Under the pieces are notes generated by a model, which was not told the DNA's origin, ran no database searches, and worked only from the letters and a program-made list of their open reading frames with translations. 64,000 nucleotides of DNA from Methylosinus sp. Sm6 (GTDB lineage: Bacteria > Pseudomonadota > Alphaproteobacteria > Rhizobiales > Beijerinckiaceae), in contig NZ_JAINDZ010000005.1 in assembly GCF_019802345.1 (NCBI RefSeq), positions 1 to 64,000 on the forward strand, given 5' to 3'. The translations under genes and the position numbers were made by a program. Position 1 is the stretch's first letter, and each line of letters begins with the position of its first letter. Shown here piece by piece: positions 1 to 9,168 of this stretch.

Positions 1-110
1 CGGCGTGGATGGCCGCGACAAGCGCGGCCATGACGCTGAAAACTCTCTGCTCGTTAACCCGAATTCGGAGCCCTGGCGCCTTGTGCGCGCGCATTGACAT
101 GCGCGGCCTT

Positions 111-215
111 CGAGAACAGATTGGATGGCTCTCGTGGGGAAGCCGGTGAGAATCCGGCGCGGTCGCGCCACTGTGATCTGCCTGTTCGGCGGCAAGTCAG
201 ACCTCCATGCAAGCG
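111..215 (+). promoter_or_regulatory. Cobalamin (B12) riboswitch upstream of cobW-cobN-cobO
   Basis: The stretch carries the conserved core of the cobalamin riboswitch: GGGGAAGCCGGTGAGAATCC at 136-155, the run GCGCCACTGTGA at 165-176, and a B12-box-like AAGTCAGACCTCC at 194-206. In this class adenosylcobalamin binding reduces expression of downstream cobalamin genes. The next genes on the same strand are cobW, cobN and cobO, so the target fits. About 250 nt separate it from the cobW start, enough for an expression platform. I see no clear T-tract terminator there, so control at translation or by Rho is possible. The boundaries are approximate. Confidence 0.93.
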
Positions 216-255
216 CTTTGCAATCCGGCGGGACGCAGGATCCCGAGGAGGCGAA

Positions 256-468
256 ATGACGACAGAAAGTTTTTTGAGTGACGCTCGGCTCGCGTCCGTC
301 GACCGGCGTCGAGCTCCGCGCCCGACATCGGCGGAGCGCAGGCCCTCGCCCCGATCCGATCTCGAAATCACCGCCGTGCGGAAGAGGGAGCGGACTCGGC
401 GCGTCATCGACCCGCTCGCCCGCCAAGCGGGGGAGGGTGAGAAAGGCTTCGAGAGGGGGCCGGCATGA
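256..468 (+). CDS. Possible 70-residue leader ORF coupled to cobW
   Basis: An ATG at 256 follows a GGAGGCGAA stretch at 248-256 and opens a 70-codon frame that begins MTTESFLSDARLAS and ends in an ATGA overlap with the cobW start at 465. The overlap is what translational coupling looks like. The encoded protein is Arg-rich and low in complexity, with no family I recognise. The DNA from about 340 to 450 resembles an intergenic repeat more than a gene. It could be a real leader ORF between riboswitch and cobW or simply an open stretch of GC-rich DNA. Confidence 0.22.
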   Translation: MTTESFLSDARLASVDRRRAPRPTSAERRPSPRSDLEITAVRKRERTRRVIDPLARQAGEGEKGFERGPA

Positions 469-1493
469 CCAAGATCCCGGCGACTGTGATCACCGGCTTC
501 CTCGGCTCCGGCAAGACGACATTGATCCGTCATCTGTTGCAGAACGCGGGCGGTCGGCGCCTCGCGGTGATCGTCAATGAGTTCGGCGACGTCGGCGTCG
601 ACGGAGAGATTTTGCGCGGCTGCGGCGTCGCGACCGGCGCGCAGGATATCGTCGAGCTCGCCAATGGCTGCATCTGCTGCACCGTGGCCGATGATTTCCT
701 GCCCACAATGGCGAAGCTGCTCGACCGGGAGACGCCGCCGGAGCACATATTGATCGAGACCAGCGGCCTCGCGCTGCCGAAGCCGCTGTTGAAAGCCTTC
801 GCCTGGCCCGATGTGCGCACGCGCGCGACGGTCGACGCCGTGATCGCCGTGATCGACGCCGCGGCGGTCGCCGAAGGCCGCTTCGCCGCGGATGAGGCGG
901 CGCTCGCGGCTCTGCGTGCGGATCCCGATCTCGACCATGAGACGCCGCTCGAGGAGCTGTTCGAGGAGCAGCTCGGATCGGCCGATCTCATCGTGCTCAA
1001 CAAGACCGATATCATCGACGCGCCCCGGCTCGATCGGGTCGAGCGGGATGTGCTGGCGGCGGCGCGGCCGGGCGTCGGCGTGATGCGCGCCTGCCAGGGC
1101 CGGCTCGATCCCGCGGCGCTGCTCGGCCTCGGCCTTTGCGCCGAGGACGATCTCGACAGCCGTCCGTCGCATCACGAATCGGAGGCCGATCACGACCACG
1201 ATGATTTCGAGAGCTTCGTTCTGCGAACGGGCGTGATCGGCGCCGCCGAGCCTCTGGCCGCGCGTCTTTCCGAGATCATCGCGCGCCACGACGTGCTGCG
1301 CCTCAAGGGCGTCGTGGCCGTCGGCGGCAAATCGGCTCGGCTCATCGTCCAGGCCGTCGGCCCGCGAATCGAGACCTATTATGATCGCCGCTGGCGCGAC
1401 GACGAGCCGCGCGCGAGCCGCCTCGTCGTCATCGGCGAAAAGGGCCTCGCCCGCGCCGAGATCGAGGCGGCGCTGACGGCGGCGCTGCGCTGA
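465..1493 (+). CDS. cobW: CobW, GTPase metallochaperone of cobalamin synthesis
   Basis: This is a CobW/COG0523 G3E-family P-loop GTPase thought to deliver metal for aerobic cobalamin synthesis. The Walker A GFLGSGKTT lies at residues 11-19, the metal-site motif GCICC near residues 68-72, the switch-like ETSGLALPKP near 100, and the guanine-specificity motif NKTD at 179-182. A His/Asp-rich linker (HHESEADHDHDD, near 235) precedes the C-terminal CobW domain, which is usual in metallochaperones. Its 342 residues are normal for the family. The start is supported by GAGAGGGGG just upstream. The stop overlaps the cobN start (TGATG), and the B12 riboswitch lies upstream, so the cluster should be repressed by cobalamin. 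Confidence 0.95.
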   Translation: MTKIPATVITGFLGSGKTTLIRHLLQNAGGRRLAVIVNEFGDVGVDGEILRGCGVATGAQDIVELANGCICCTVADDFLPTMAKLLDRETPPEHILIETSGLALPKPLLKAFAWPDVRTRATVDAVIAVIDAAAVAEGRFAADEAALAALRADPDLDHETPLEELFEEQLGSADLIVLNKTDIIDAPRLDRVERDVLAAARPGVGVMRACQGRLDPAALLGLGLCAEDDLDSRPSHHESEADHDHDDFESFVLRTGVIGAAEPLAARLSEIIARHDVLRLKGVVAVGGKSARLIVQAVGPRIETYYDRRWRDDEPRASRLVVIGEKGLARAEIEAALTAALR

Positions 1494-4400
1494 TGCATCT
1501 GCTGGCGATCCAGCAGGGACAGATCGTCGAGGGCGAGGCGGCCGTCGATCTCGGCCAGACGCCGGGGGACGTTCTCCTGCTCTCGGCCGCCGACAGCGAT
1601 CTCGCATGCCTCGCCAAGGCCGCGGCGAGCCTCGGGACCGACGCCCCGAGCGTGCGGCTCGCCAATCCGCTCGGCCTCGCGCATCCGCTGTCGGTCGATC
1701 TCTATGTCGAGAAAATGGTCGCTCGGGCGCGCTTCGTCTGCGTGCGCCTGCTCGGCGGGCGCAGCTACTGGCCCTATGGCCTCGAGGAGATCGCGCGCGT
1801 CTGCCGGGAGCGCGACATTCTTTTTGCCGCGCTTCTGTCGGATGACGCCGAGGATCCGGAATCGGAAGATCTGTCCACTCTGGCCGGCGGCGAGCGGCGG
1901 CGGCTGCTGGCCTATCTGCTCGAGGGCGGCGTCGACAACGCTTGCAATCTCTTGCGGCATGCGGCCCATCTGATCGGCGCGCCGCAGATCGCCGCGCCGC
2001 CAGCGCCGATGCCGGAGGCGGGCCTCTATCGGCCGCAGGCCGGCGTCGTCGATCTGTCCGACATGCTGCGGCGCCGGCGGTCGCAGGCGCCGGTCGCGGC
2101 CCTCGTCTTCTATCGCCATATGGTCGCGTCGGGCTCGACGGCGGCGATCGACGCGCTCGTCGGCGCGCTCGCGCAGGAGGGCCTCGATCCGCTGCCGATC
2201 TTCGTCCCCAGCCTGAAGAACCCCTTCGCACGCAGCCTCATCGCCGATGTGTTCGGACGGCTGCGCCCGGCCGTTGTGCTCAACGCCACCGCCTTTGCCG
2301 CCTCGGCGCCGGGCGAGGACGGTCGAGGCGGGCCCTTCGACGCAGCGGACGCCGTCGTGCTGCAAGTGGTGATGGCGGCTTCGAGCGAGGAGGCGTGGCG
2401 CGCCGATCCGCGCGGACTCGGCGCGCGCGACCTCGCGATGAATGTCGCCTTGCCGGAGGTCGACGGGCGCATTCTCGCCGGCGCCGCCGCCTTCAAGGCC
2501 GAAACGCGCTTCGACGCGCTCACGCAATGCGCCGTGATCGAGCATGCGCCGGCGATGGAAAATATCCGTCACATCGCCGCGATGGCGGCGGGCTGGGCGC
2601 GGCTGCGCGCGGCGCCGCCGCAAGCGCGCCGGATCGCCATCATCCTCGCCAATTATCCCGATCGCGACGGCCGTCTCGCCAATGGAGTGGGCCTCGACAC
2701 GCCGGAAAGCGCGATCGCGATCCTCGACGCCATGGAGGCGGAAGGCTATGAACTCGCGCGCCGTCCGCGGAGCGCGCGCGCGCTGATGGACGCGCTGCTC
2801 GCCGGCCCGACCAATGCGCCCGGGCCGCGCCATGCGACCGACGCCGTTTTGTCACTGGACGACTATGAAAGCTTTTTGGCAACGCTGCCGGAAGCGATCC
2901 GGCGCGCGATATCGGAACGCTGGGGCGCGCCGGAGCGCGATCCGTTCTTCGCTCGCGGCGGCTTTCGCCTCGCCATTCGTCGCTATGGCTCGGTGGTCGT
3001 CGGCGTGCAGCCGGCGCGCGGCTACAATATCGATCCCAAGGGCAGCTATCACGACCCGGCGCTGCCGCCGCCGCACGCCTATCTCGCCTTCTATGCCTGG
3101 CTGCGGCGCGTCTTCGACGCGCATGCGCTCGTGCATCTCGGCAAGCACGGCAATCTGGAATGGCTGCCCGGCAAGGCGCTGGCCCTGTCCCAATCCTGCT
3201 TTCCGCGCGCCATCGCCGGCGCGGTGCCGCAGCTCTATCCCTTCATCGTCAATGATCCGGGCGAAGGCTCGCAGGCCAAGCGGCGGATCGGCGCGACGAT
3301 CGTCGACCATTTGACGCCGCCGCTGACGCGCGCGGAAAGCTATGGCCCGCTGAAAGCGCTCGAGGCCCTCGTCGACGAATATTATGCGGCGTCGGGCATG
3401 GACCGGCGCCGGCTCGCGCCGCTGAAGGCGGAGATTTTGGAACTCGCCCGCTCGCACGGCCTCGACCGCGACGCCGGCGTCGTCGGCGCGGACGATGACG
3501 AAGCGCTGTCGACGCTCGACAATTATCTCTGCGAGCTGAAGGAAATGCAGATCCGCGACGGGCTGCACGTGTTCGGCCGCTCGCCCGAGGGGCGGCTCCG
3601 CACCGATCTCCTCGTCGCTCTCGCGCGCACGCCGCGCCGGCATGGCGAGGGAGGCGACGCTTCGCTGATCCGCGGCCTCGCGCAGGATCTCGGCCTCGAT
3701 TTCGATCCGCTCGACTGCCGTCTCGGCGAGCCATGGAGCGGCGCGCGTCCCGCGGCGCTCACGGCGCCGAGCGGCGACGCATGGCGCACATGCGGCGATA
3801 CGGTCGAGCGCCTCGAGCTTTTGGCGGCCGAGCTGGTCGCGAGGACGCGCGCGCCGGACGCCGCGTGGACGCGAACGCTCGCGGTGCTCGGCGCTGTTCA
3901 CGACACGCTCGCGCCGCGCGTGGACGCTTGCGGCGCGGCGGAGATCGGCGGATTCATGCGGGGCCTTTCCGGCCGCTTCGTCGCGCCCGGCCCCTCCGGC
4001 GCGCCGACGCGCGGGCGGCCCGATGTGCTGCCGACCGGGCGCAATTTCTACTCGCTCGACACGCGCGCCGTGCCGACGCCGACCGCCTGGCGGCTCGGCT
4101 TCGCCTCCGCCCAGCGGCTCGCCGAGGATCATTTGCAGCGAGCCGGCGAGCCGCTGCGGGCCGTCGTTCTGTCGGCCTGGGGCACCGCCAATATGCGCAC
4201 GGGAGGCGACGACATCGCGCAGGCGCTCGCGCTGATGGGCGTGCGCCCCCAATGGCACGCCGCTTCCGGCCGCGTCACCGGCTTCGAGATACTGCCGCTC
4301 GCAATGCTCGGCCGCTCGCGCGTCGATGTGACGATGCGCGTCTCCGGCTTTTTCCGCGACGCCTTCATCGATCAGATCGCGCTGATCGACGCCGCGGCGC

Positions 4401-5242
4401 GGGCGGTGATGGCGCTCGACGAGGACGAAGACGACAATCCCGCCGCCGCCCGCTTTTTGCGCGAGACCGCCGCCGGAGCGAGCGCGAGCAGAGCGTCGGC
4501 GCGCGTGTTCGGCGCGCAGCCCGGCGCCTATGGCGCGGGCCTGCAGGCGATGATCGATGACAGGTTGTGGCGCGAGCGGCGCGATCTCGCCGAAGCCTTT
4601 CTCGATTGGGGCGGCTACGCCTATGGCGATGGCCTCGACGGCGCGCTAAATCGCGCGGCGCTGGAGACGCGGCTCGCGCAGGTCGACGCCGTCGTTCACA
4701 ATCAGGACAATCGCGAGCACGATCTTCTCGATTCCGACGACTATTGCCAATTCGAAGGCGGGCTCTCCGCCGCGGTCGAGACGATCACGGGCTCGGCTCC
4801 GATCGTCTATCACAACGACCACTCGCGGCCCGAGCGGCCGATCGTCCGCACGCTGGAGGACGAGATCGCCCGCGTCATTCGCGCGCGCGTGGTCAATCCG
4901 AAGTGGATCGCCGGCGTGATGCGCCACGGCTACAAGGGCGCCTTCGAGATCGCCGCCTCGATCGACCATCTCGTTGCGTTCGCGGCGGCCACGGATGCGG
5001 TGAAGGATCATCATTTCGATCTCGTCTACCAGGCGCTCATCGAGGACGAGAATGTGCGCGGCTTCATGGCCGACGCCAATCCCCACGCTCTGCGCGAAGC
5101 CGGCGCGCGCCTCGCGGAAGCGATCGAGCGCGGCCTATGGCGGCCGAAATCCAACAGCGCCGGCGCGAGGCTGGCCGAGCTCACGGGAGCAGCCGATGAA
5201 CGAGATCCGTCCCCAGCCGGGAACCGACGCCTATCACAATGA
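1493..5242 (+). CDS. cobN: CobN, large subunit of aerobic cobaltochelatase
   Basis: CobN is the large, substrate-binding subunit of the ATP-dependent cobaltochelatase (CobNST) that inserts cobalt into hydrogenobyrinic acid a,c-diamide in the cytoplasm. The 1249-residue length is normal. The signature region of the CobN/BchH family is present: VHLGKHGNLEWLPGKALALS near residues 545-565, followed by NDPGEGSQAKRR, and the C-terminal part contains QDNREHDLLDSDDYCQFEGG and the PKWIAGVMRHGYKGAFE stretch near residues 1135-1155. The start ATG overlaps the cobW stop and the 3' end overlaps cobO by 47 nt. The CobS and CobT partners are not in this window. Confidence 0.96.
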   Translation: MHLLAIQQGQIVEGEAAVDLGQTPGDVLLLSAADSDLACLAKAAASLGTDAPSVRLANPLGLAHPLSVDLYVEKMVARARFVCVRLLGGRSYWPYGLEEIARVCRERDILFAALLSDDAEDPESEDLSTLAGGERRRLLAYLLEGGVDNACNLLRHAAHLIGAPQIAAPPAPMPEAGLYRPQAGVVDLSDMLRRRRSQAPVAALVFYRHMVASGSTAAIDALVGALAQEGLDPLPIFVPSLKNPFARSLIADVFGRLRPAVVLNATAFAASAPGEDGRGGPFDAADAVVLQVVMAASSEEAWRADPRGLGARDLAMNVALPEVDGRILAGAAAFKAETRFDALTQCAVIEHAPAMENIRHIAAMAAGWARLRAAPPQARRIAIILANYPDRDGRLANGVGLDTPESAIAILDAMEAEGYELARRPRSARALMDALLAGPTNAPGPRHATDAVLSLDDYESFLATLPEAIRRAISERWGAPERDPFFARGGFRLAIRRYGSVVVGVQPARGYNIDPKGSYHDPALPPPHAYLAFYAWLRRVFDAHALVHLGKHGNLEWLPGKALALSQSCFPRAIAGAVPQLYPFIVNDPGEGSQAKRRIGATIVDHLTPPLTRAESYGPLKALEALVDEYYAASGMDRRRLAPLKAEILELARSHGLDRDAGVVGADDDEALSTLDNYLCELKEMQIRDGLHVFGRSPEGRLRTDLLVALARTPRRHGEGGDASLIRGLAQDLGLDFDPLDCRLGEPWSGARPAALTAPSGDAWRTCGDTVERLELLAAELVARTRAPDAAWTRTLAVLGAVHDTLAPRVDACGAAEIGGFMRGLSGRFVAPGPSGAPTRGRPDVLPTGRNFYSLDTRAVPTPTAWRLGFASAQRLAEDHLQRAGEPLRAVVLSAWGTANMRTGGDDIAQALALMGVRPQWHAASGRVTGFEILPLAMLGRSRVDVTMRVSGFFRDAFIDQIALIDAAARAVMALDEDEDDNPAAARFLRETAAGASASRASARVFGAQPGAYGAGLQAMIDDRLWRERRDLAEAFLDWGGYAYGDGLDGALNRAALETRLAQVDAVVHNQDNREHDLLDSDDYCQFEGGLSAAVETITGSAPIVYHNDHSRPERPIVRTLEDEIARVIRARVVNPKWIAGVMRHGYKGAFEIAASIDHLVAFAAATDAVKDHHFDLVYQALIEDENVRGFMADANPHALREAGARLAEAIERGLWRPKSNSAGARLAELTGAADERDPSPAGNRRLSQ

Positions 5243-5816
5243 GAAGATGCGCAAGGTTCAGGCGGCGCGCGAGAAGATGATGGCCGGCAAGGTCATCGAG
5301 CGCGGCCTCGTCATCGTCCATACCGGCGCGGGCAAGGGCAAGACGACCGCGGCCTTCGGCATGGTCTGCCGCATGATCGGCCATGGCAAGCGCGTCGCGA
5401 TCATTCAATTCATCAAAGGCGCGATGCAGACCGGCGAGAAGACGGTGTTCGACGCATTTCCCGATCAGGTCGAATTCCGCCCCATGGGCGAAGGCTTTAC
5501 CTGGGACACGCAGGATCGCGCCCGCGACATTGCGACGGCGACGCAGGCTTGGAGCGTCGCGAAGGCGCGTATTCTCGATCCCGACATCGACATGGTCGTC
5601 TGCGACGAGCTCAATGTCGCCTTGCGTTACGATTACGCGCCGCTCGACGACGTGCTGGCGACCTTGCGCGCGAAGCCCGACGCCACGCATGTCGTCATCA
5701 CGGGCCGCAACGCGCCCGACGCATTGATCGATTGCGCCGATCTCGTGACCGAGATGACTCTGGTGAAGCATCCGTTTCGCAGCGGGGTCAAAGCGCAGGA
5801 GGGAATCGAGTTTTGA
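5196..5816 (+). CDS. cobO: CobO, cob(I)yrinic acid a,c-diamide adenosyltransferase
   Basis: This is a CobO/BtuR-type corrinoid adenosyltransferase, which attaches the 5'-deoxyadenosyl group from ATP to reduced cobalt. The P-loop HTGAGKGKTTAAFG sits near residues 41-54, and the later motifs VCDELNVALRYDY and VITGRNAPDALIDCADLVTE are typical. At 206 residues it has the usual length. I chose the ATG at 5196, giving MNEIRPQPGTDAYHNEKM, because the N-terminal segment before it in the longer open frame is only cobN read in another frame. It overlaps cobN by 47 nt, so the three genes form one tight transcription unit. Confidence 0.96.
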   Translation: MNEIRPQPGTDAYHNEKMRKVQAAREKMMAGKVIERGLVIVHTGAGKGKTTAAFGMVCRMIGHGKRVAIIQFIKGAMQTGEKTVFDAFPDQVEFRPMGEGFTWDTQDRARDIATATQAWSVAKARILDPDIDMVVCDELNVALRYDYAPLDDVLATLRAKPDATHVVITGRNAPDALIDCADLVTEMTLVKHPFRSGVKAQEGIEF

Positions 5817-5889
5817 TGCGGCTTGCCCGGTCGGCGCGCCTCGCGGCTCTTGGTTTGCGACATTGCGTCGACGAATTCGAAGCCTCGGG

Positions 5890-5944
5890 AGCCCGAGCCT
5901 TCAGGCTCTCTCTCGAAGCCCATCAAATTCGATGAAGCAGACCT
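5890..5944 (-). repeat. Dispersed 3'-end repeat, copy A
   Basis: Read on the minus strand this begins right after the stop codon of the binding-protein gene and contains CTTCATCGAATTTGATGGGC followed by TTCGAGAGAGAGCCTGAAGG. Nearly the same stretch follows the stop codons at 54631 and 62453 in the same relative orientation. The GAGCC/GGCTC pair can form a short stem. It probably acts as a transcription terminator or mRNA 3'-end element between the convergent cobO and this gene. Confidence 0.75.
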
Positions 5945-6802
5945 CTAGCGTCCCATCGCGCGCGCGGCCTCCGCCTGCAGCCGCTCCAGCGCGTCCGGAT
6001 AGGACGGGCCGCCGCAGACGGTGAGCGCCGCCGGGACGCGCAGTCGTCTGTCCGCAGGCACGGCGCGCATCAACGCCGGATGTTCGAGCACAAGCTCGCC
6101 CTGGTCCTGCCCCTCGCCGCCGGGGTTGCTGAGAACGAGATAGTCCGGCCGCCGATAGATGATCTCCTCGAGCGACAGGCGTCCGATCGTCCCGCCATTG
6201 AGCCTTCGCGCGAGATTGTCGAGACCGGCGCGGCTCATGAGATCGTCCATCAGCGTGCCGGGACCCGTCAGATAGCCGCCGCGCTGATAATGGGCGGCGA
6301 CGCCGCCGATCGGCCGCCGTCCCGCGGCCGCGACCCGTTGCTGCATTGAGCGAATGAGCGCTTCTCCCCGCTCGCGCTGGCCGATGGCCGCGGCGATGCG
6401 GCGCGTCTCCTCGATGACGTCGTCGAAGGAATTGGCTGGCTTCAAGGAGAGGATCGCGACCTTGCCTTGCAGCAGCGCGAGATCGTCCGCGCGCCGATAG
6501 GGATTGGTGATCACGAGGCTCGGCCGCAACGCGAGCGCCGCCTCCGCCTCACCCTTGCTGATCGGATAGGCTTTCGCGGCCTCGGCGTAAAAGGAGAGGC
6601 TCGGATCGCGGGAGAAATGCGTCAGCGCAGCGATCTGCTGCTTATCGGCCAAAGCGATCAGATATTGATCCGCGCAGGCGTTGAGCGAGACGATGCGGCT
6701 CGGCGCGCCGCCGGCGGCGGCGGACGCCGCGCCTCCGCAAGCCAGCGCGACCAATGCGGCGGCGACCGCTCGCGCGCTCTTCGCTTCTCGTTTCGATGTC
6801 AT
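5945..6802 (-). CDS. ABC transporter substrate-binding protein, BtuF/iron-siderophore type
   Basis: This 285-residue protein has an N-terminal export signal (KREAKSARAVAAALVALACG followed by ASA) and the fold-class signature of Peripla_BP_2 proteins: RIVSLNACADQYLIALADKQ near residues 34-53, a central ALRPSLVITNPY, and a C-terminal LVLEHPALMRAVPADRRLRV. Such periplasmic proteins capture cobalamin, iron-siderophore or heme for an inner-membrane importer. Its place beside the cobalamin genes suggests a corrinoid or cobalt role, but this is inference. No permease or ATPase gene lies in the window. I chose the ATG at 6802 because it begins the signal peptide; the open frame extends further upstream but not as plausible protein. 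A mini-ORF (6799-6897) ends in an ATGA overlap with this start. Confidence 0.85.
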   Translation of the reverse strand: MTSKREAKSARAVAAALVALACGGAASAAAGGAPSRIVSLNACADQYLIALADKQQIAALTHFSRDPSLSFYAEAAKAYPISKGEAEAALALRPSLVITNPYRRADDLALLQGKVAILSLKPANSFDDVIEETRRIAAAIGQRERGEALIRSMQQRVAAAGRRPIGGVAAHYQRGGYLTGPGTLMDDLMSRAGLDNLARRLNGGTIGRLSLEEIIYRRPDYLVLSNPGGEGQDQGELVLEHPALMRAVPADRRLRVPAALTVCGGPSYPDALERLQAEAARAMGR

Positions 6803-7014
6803 GTTGTTCCGCTGCGCATCGTCTCGCGGACCGCCGACCGATCGACGGCGTCCGGTTCTGTGCTCCGCTCGGGCTTCGCCCGCGCCGAATCTGTCATCTC
6901 CTCGTCTCCGCGTGAGATCGCCGTGACATTCGAGGCCGTGATAGCCCCGGCGGCGATTATAGGCGTTGGAGCCGTCATCATAGCAGGAGCGCGCGCGCCA
7001 GACATCGCGGTTCG

Positions 7015-8715
7015 TCACATTTGCGAGGTCAGATAAATGTCGCCCATGAACAGCGCATCCATGCCGGTGTTGCGGAACGTATGAATGGCTTGGGCGGGCG
7101 TGCACACGATGGGCTCGCTGTCGTTGAACGAGGTGTTGACGACGAGAGGCACGCCGGTTCGCGCAAAGAAGCGGGAAATCAGCTCATGAAAGCGCGGATT
7201 TGATTTGCGCTGAACGATCTGCACCCGGGCCGTCCCGTCGCGATGAATCACGGCCGGAATTCTGTCGCGGCGCTCCGCCTTGGCCGGACAGGCGAACAGC
7301 ATGAATTCTCGGCTCGGCGACGGCGGCCCGATGTCGAACCATTCGTCCGCGCGCTCGGCCAGCACGGCCGGCGCGAATGGCCGAAAATCTTCGCGGTGCT
7401 TGATCCTGCGGTTGAGGATCGCCCGCGTGTCGGGCCTGCGAGGGTCGGCGAGCAGCGAGCGGTTGCCGAGCGCGCGCGGACCGAACTCCATGCGGCCTTG
7501 GAACCAGGCCACGATATTGCCGTCGGCGATCATATCGGCGGCGTCGCGCGCGGGGTCCTTGCTTCTCCGTGGCGTGAGACCGGCCGCTCGGACGGCGGCC
7601 AGAATTTCGCGCTCGTCGAAATCGGGACCGAGATAAGGACTTGCGCTCGGCCGCGGGCATGCGCCCCCTTCGGCGCAATGGACGAGCAGAGCCGCGCCGA
7701 TCGCGGTGCCGGCGTCGTGCGGCGCCGAGGGGATGAAGATATCCGAGAAGCCGCTCATTCGGCTGATCTGCGCATTGGTCACGCAATTGAGCGCGACGCC
7801 TCCGGCGAGGCATAGGCGCTCCTGTGCCGTCGCGCGTTCGAGGCGCCGCAAGAGCGCGGCGACGGCGGCGTTCGTCTCCGCTTGCAGCGCGGCCGCAATA
7901 TCGGCGTGCCGGCGAGAAATCTCCGCATTCCGCCGCCGCGGCGGCCCGAGCAGACCCTCGAGGCCGCTCTGATCGCGGCGCTCGGGCGCGCTCGAATCGA
8001 CCGCTGGAAATCCGAGCGCGACCGGATCCACCGCATAGCCATCCTCGCGCACATCGATGATCGCCGCGATCTGCTCGCGGCAAATGTCGGGATCGCCATA
8101 GGCGGCGAGGCCCATGACCTTGGCGGCGTCATAGGGCGAAAAGCCGAGATGAGCGCTGACCTGCTCCCAAACGAAGCCGAGCGAGTGCGGATAGGAGAAT
8201 GAGTCGAGGCTCTGAATCCGCGCGCCGTCGCCGCGCGCGAGCGTCGAGCAGGCGGCCTCGCCGATGCCGTCGACGACGAGGATCGCGGCCGAGTCGAAGC
8301 CAGACGGATAATAGGCGGAAGCGGCGTGCGCGAGATGGTGCGGCACGAACTTCAGCGCGTCGCCGATTTCTCGCTCGAGAATAGCCTCGACGGCGGCGCT
8401 CACATCCGCGAGCCGCGACAAAAACTCGGATTCCCAGCCGCTGTCCGGCCACCACTGCGGGCGAAAGCTCGCGCGGCGAAGCCGCGGATCGAAGGAATAG
8501 GCGATGTGGTCGATCTCGCAAGCGTGCAGCCCCGCATAATTCAAACAAAATCGAATCGCTTTTTCCGGGAGCACGTGAGGATTATCGACTCGCGCCTGCT
8601 TGGCGTGCTTCACGCGGTTGAAGCGCTCCTCCTCGCAGGCGGCCACGATCTCGCCATCGATGATCAAGGCGGCGGAGGATTCGTGAAACACGGCGTTGAT
8701 CCCGAGAATATTCAT
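7015..8715 (-). CDS. NodU/CmcH/TobZ-family O-carbamoyltransferase
   Basis: The family transfers a carbamoyl group from carbamoyl phosphate, via carbamoyl adenylate, to a hydroxyl of a natural product such as a Nod factor, cephem or aminoglycoside. The 566-residue protein has the N-terminal Kae1-like domain (MNILGINAVFHESSAALIID, then PHHLAHAASAYYPSGF and ILVVDGIGEAA) and the C-terminal domain with AWFQGRMEFGPRALGNRSLL near residues 400-420 and VVNTSFNDSEPIVCTPAQAI near 525. The ATG at 8715 is chosen because MNILGINAVFHESSA is the normal family start. It diverges from the RiPP precursor across a 453-nt gap. A carbamoylation step in the adjacent pathway is possible but unproven, since the precursor core has no Ser, Thr or Tyr. 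Confidence 0.92.
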   Translation of the reverse strand: MNILGINAVFHESSAALIIDGEIVAACEEERFNRVKHAKQARVDNPHVLPEKAIRFCLNYAGLHACEIDHIAYSFDPRLRRASFRPQWWPDSGWESEFLSRLADVSAAVEAILEREIGDALKFVPHHLAHAASAYYPSGFDSAAILVVDGIGEAACSTLARGDGARIQSLDSFSYPHSLGFVWEQVSAHLGFSPYDAAKVMGLAAYGDPDICREQIAAIIDVREDGYAVDPVALGFPAVDSSAPERRDQSGLEGLLGPPRRRNAEISRRHADIAAALQAETNAAVAALLRRLERATAQERLCLAGGVALNCVTNAQISRMSGFSDIFIPSAPHDAGTAIGAALLVHCAEGGACPRPSASPYLGPDFDEREILAAVRAAGLTPRRSKDPARDAADMIADGNIVAWFQGRMEFGPRALGNRSLLADPRRPDTRAILNRRIKHREDFRPFAPAVLAERADEWFDIGPPSPSREFMLFACPAKAERRDRIPAVIHRDGTARVQIVQRKSNPRFHELISRFFARTGVPLVVNTSFNDSEPIVCTPAQAIHTFRNTGMDALFMGDIYLTSQM

Positions 8716-9168
8716 TGCGCGCTGACTTCCGTTCGGATCGTCGACATTCTCGAGCGTTATGGAGGCGAGGATCGCACTTGCGCTGCAGGCGTTTCGTGGC
8801 GCGGTCGCCTGCGGTTTCGTCGAGATCGAAGCTTCGACCGAATAGCTAGCAGCCTCGAGCGCGTTCTCAAGAGTGCATAGCACGGCGCCAATGACGCGCG
8901 CCGCAGGGCGGACGAGGGCGATCGACCTCCGTCTCAGCGAACGCGCTTCGGCGATTTATGTCGTCTTTTCCGACGAATAACATGGCTCGCGGACGCGCCT
9001 TCGAGCGCCTGCGATCGAACGCTGGACACTTTGTGGACGCGCATCGATTGCGAGTCGGTTGTCGTCGACTTCCCGCGACGACGCATTGACGAGCGACAGT
9101 CGCGCTATATTTGCGCCGCGGGGCTGCCGGTCTGACGCTCGCGACTTTCAGCCGAAAGGAGGCTCGTC
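8716..9168. promoter_or_regulatory. Divergent intergenic region with a candidate promoter for the RiPP precursor
   Basis: This 453-nt gap separates the carbamoyltransferase (minus) from the RiPP precursor (plus). A plausible plus-strand promoter has TTGACG at 9086-9091 and TATTTG at 9108-9113, 16 nt apart, which would start transcription near 9120. A strong ribosome-binding site, AAAGGAGG at 9155-9162, sits 6 nt before the precursor ATG. I see no gene in the gap. Confidence 0.5.

Noticed and set aside
1..31. Possible start of a minus-strand gene (MAALVAAIHA...) running off the left edge
   Set aside because: Only about ten codons are visible, with no motif, so it cannot be told from chance.
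54..2231. Long minus-strand open frame across the riboswitch, cobW and cobN
   Set aside because: Arg-rich translation with no motif, antisense to clear genes; a shadow caused by high GC content.
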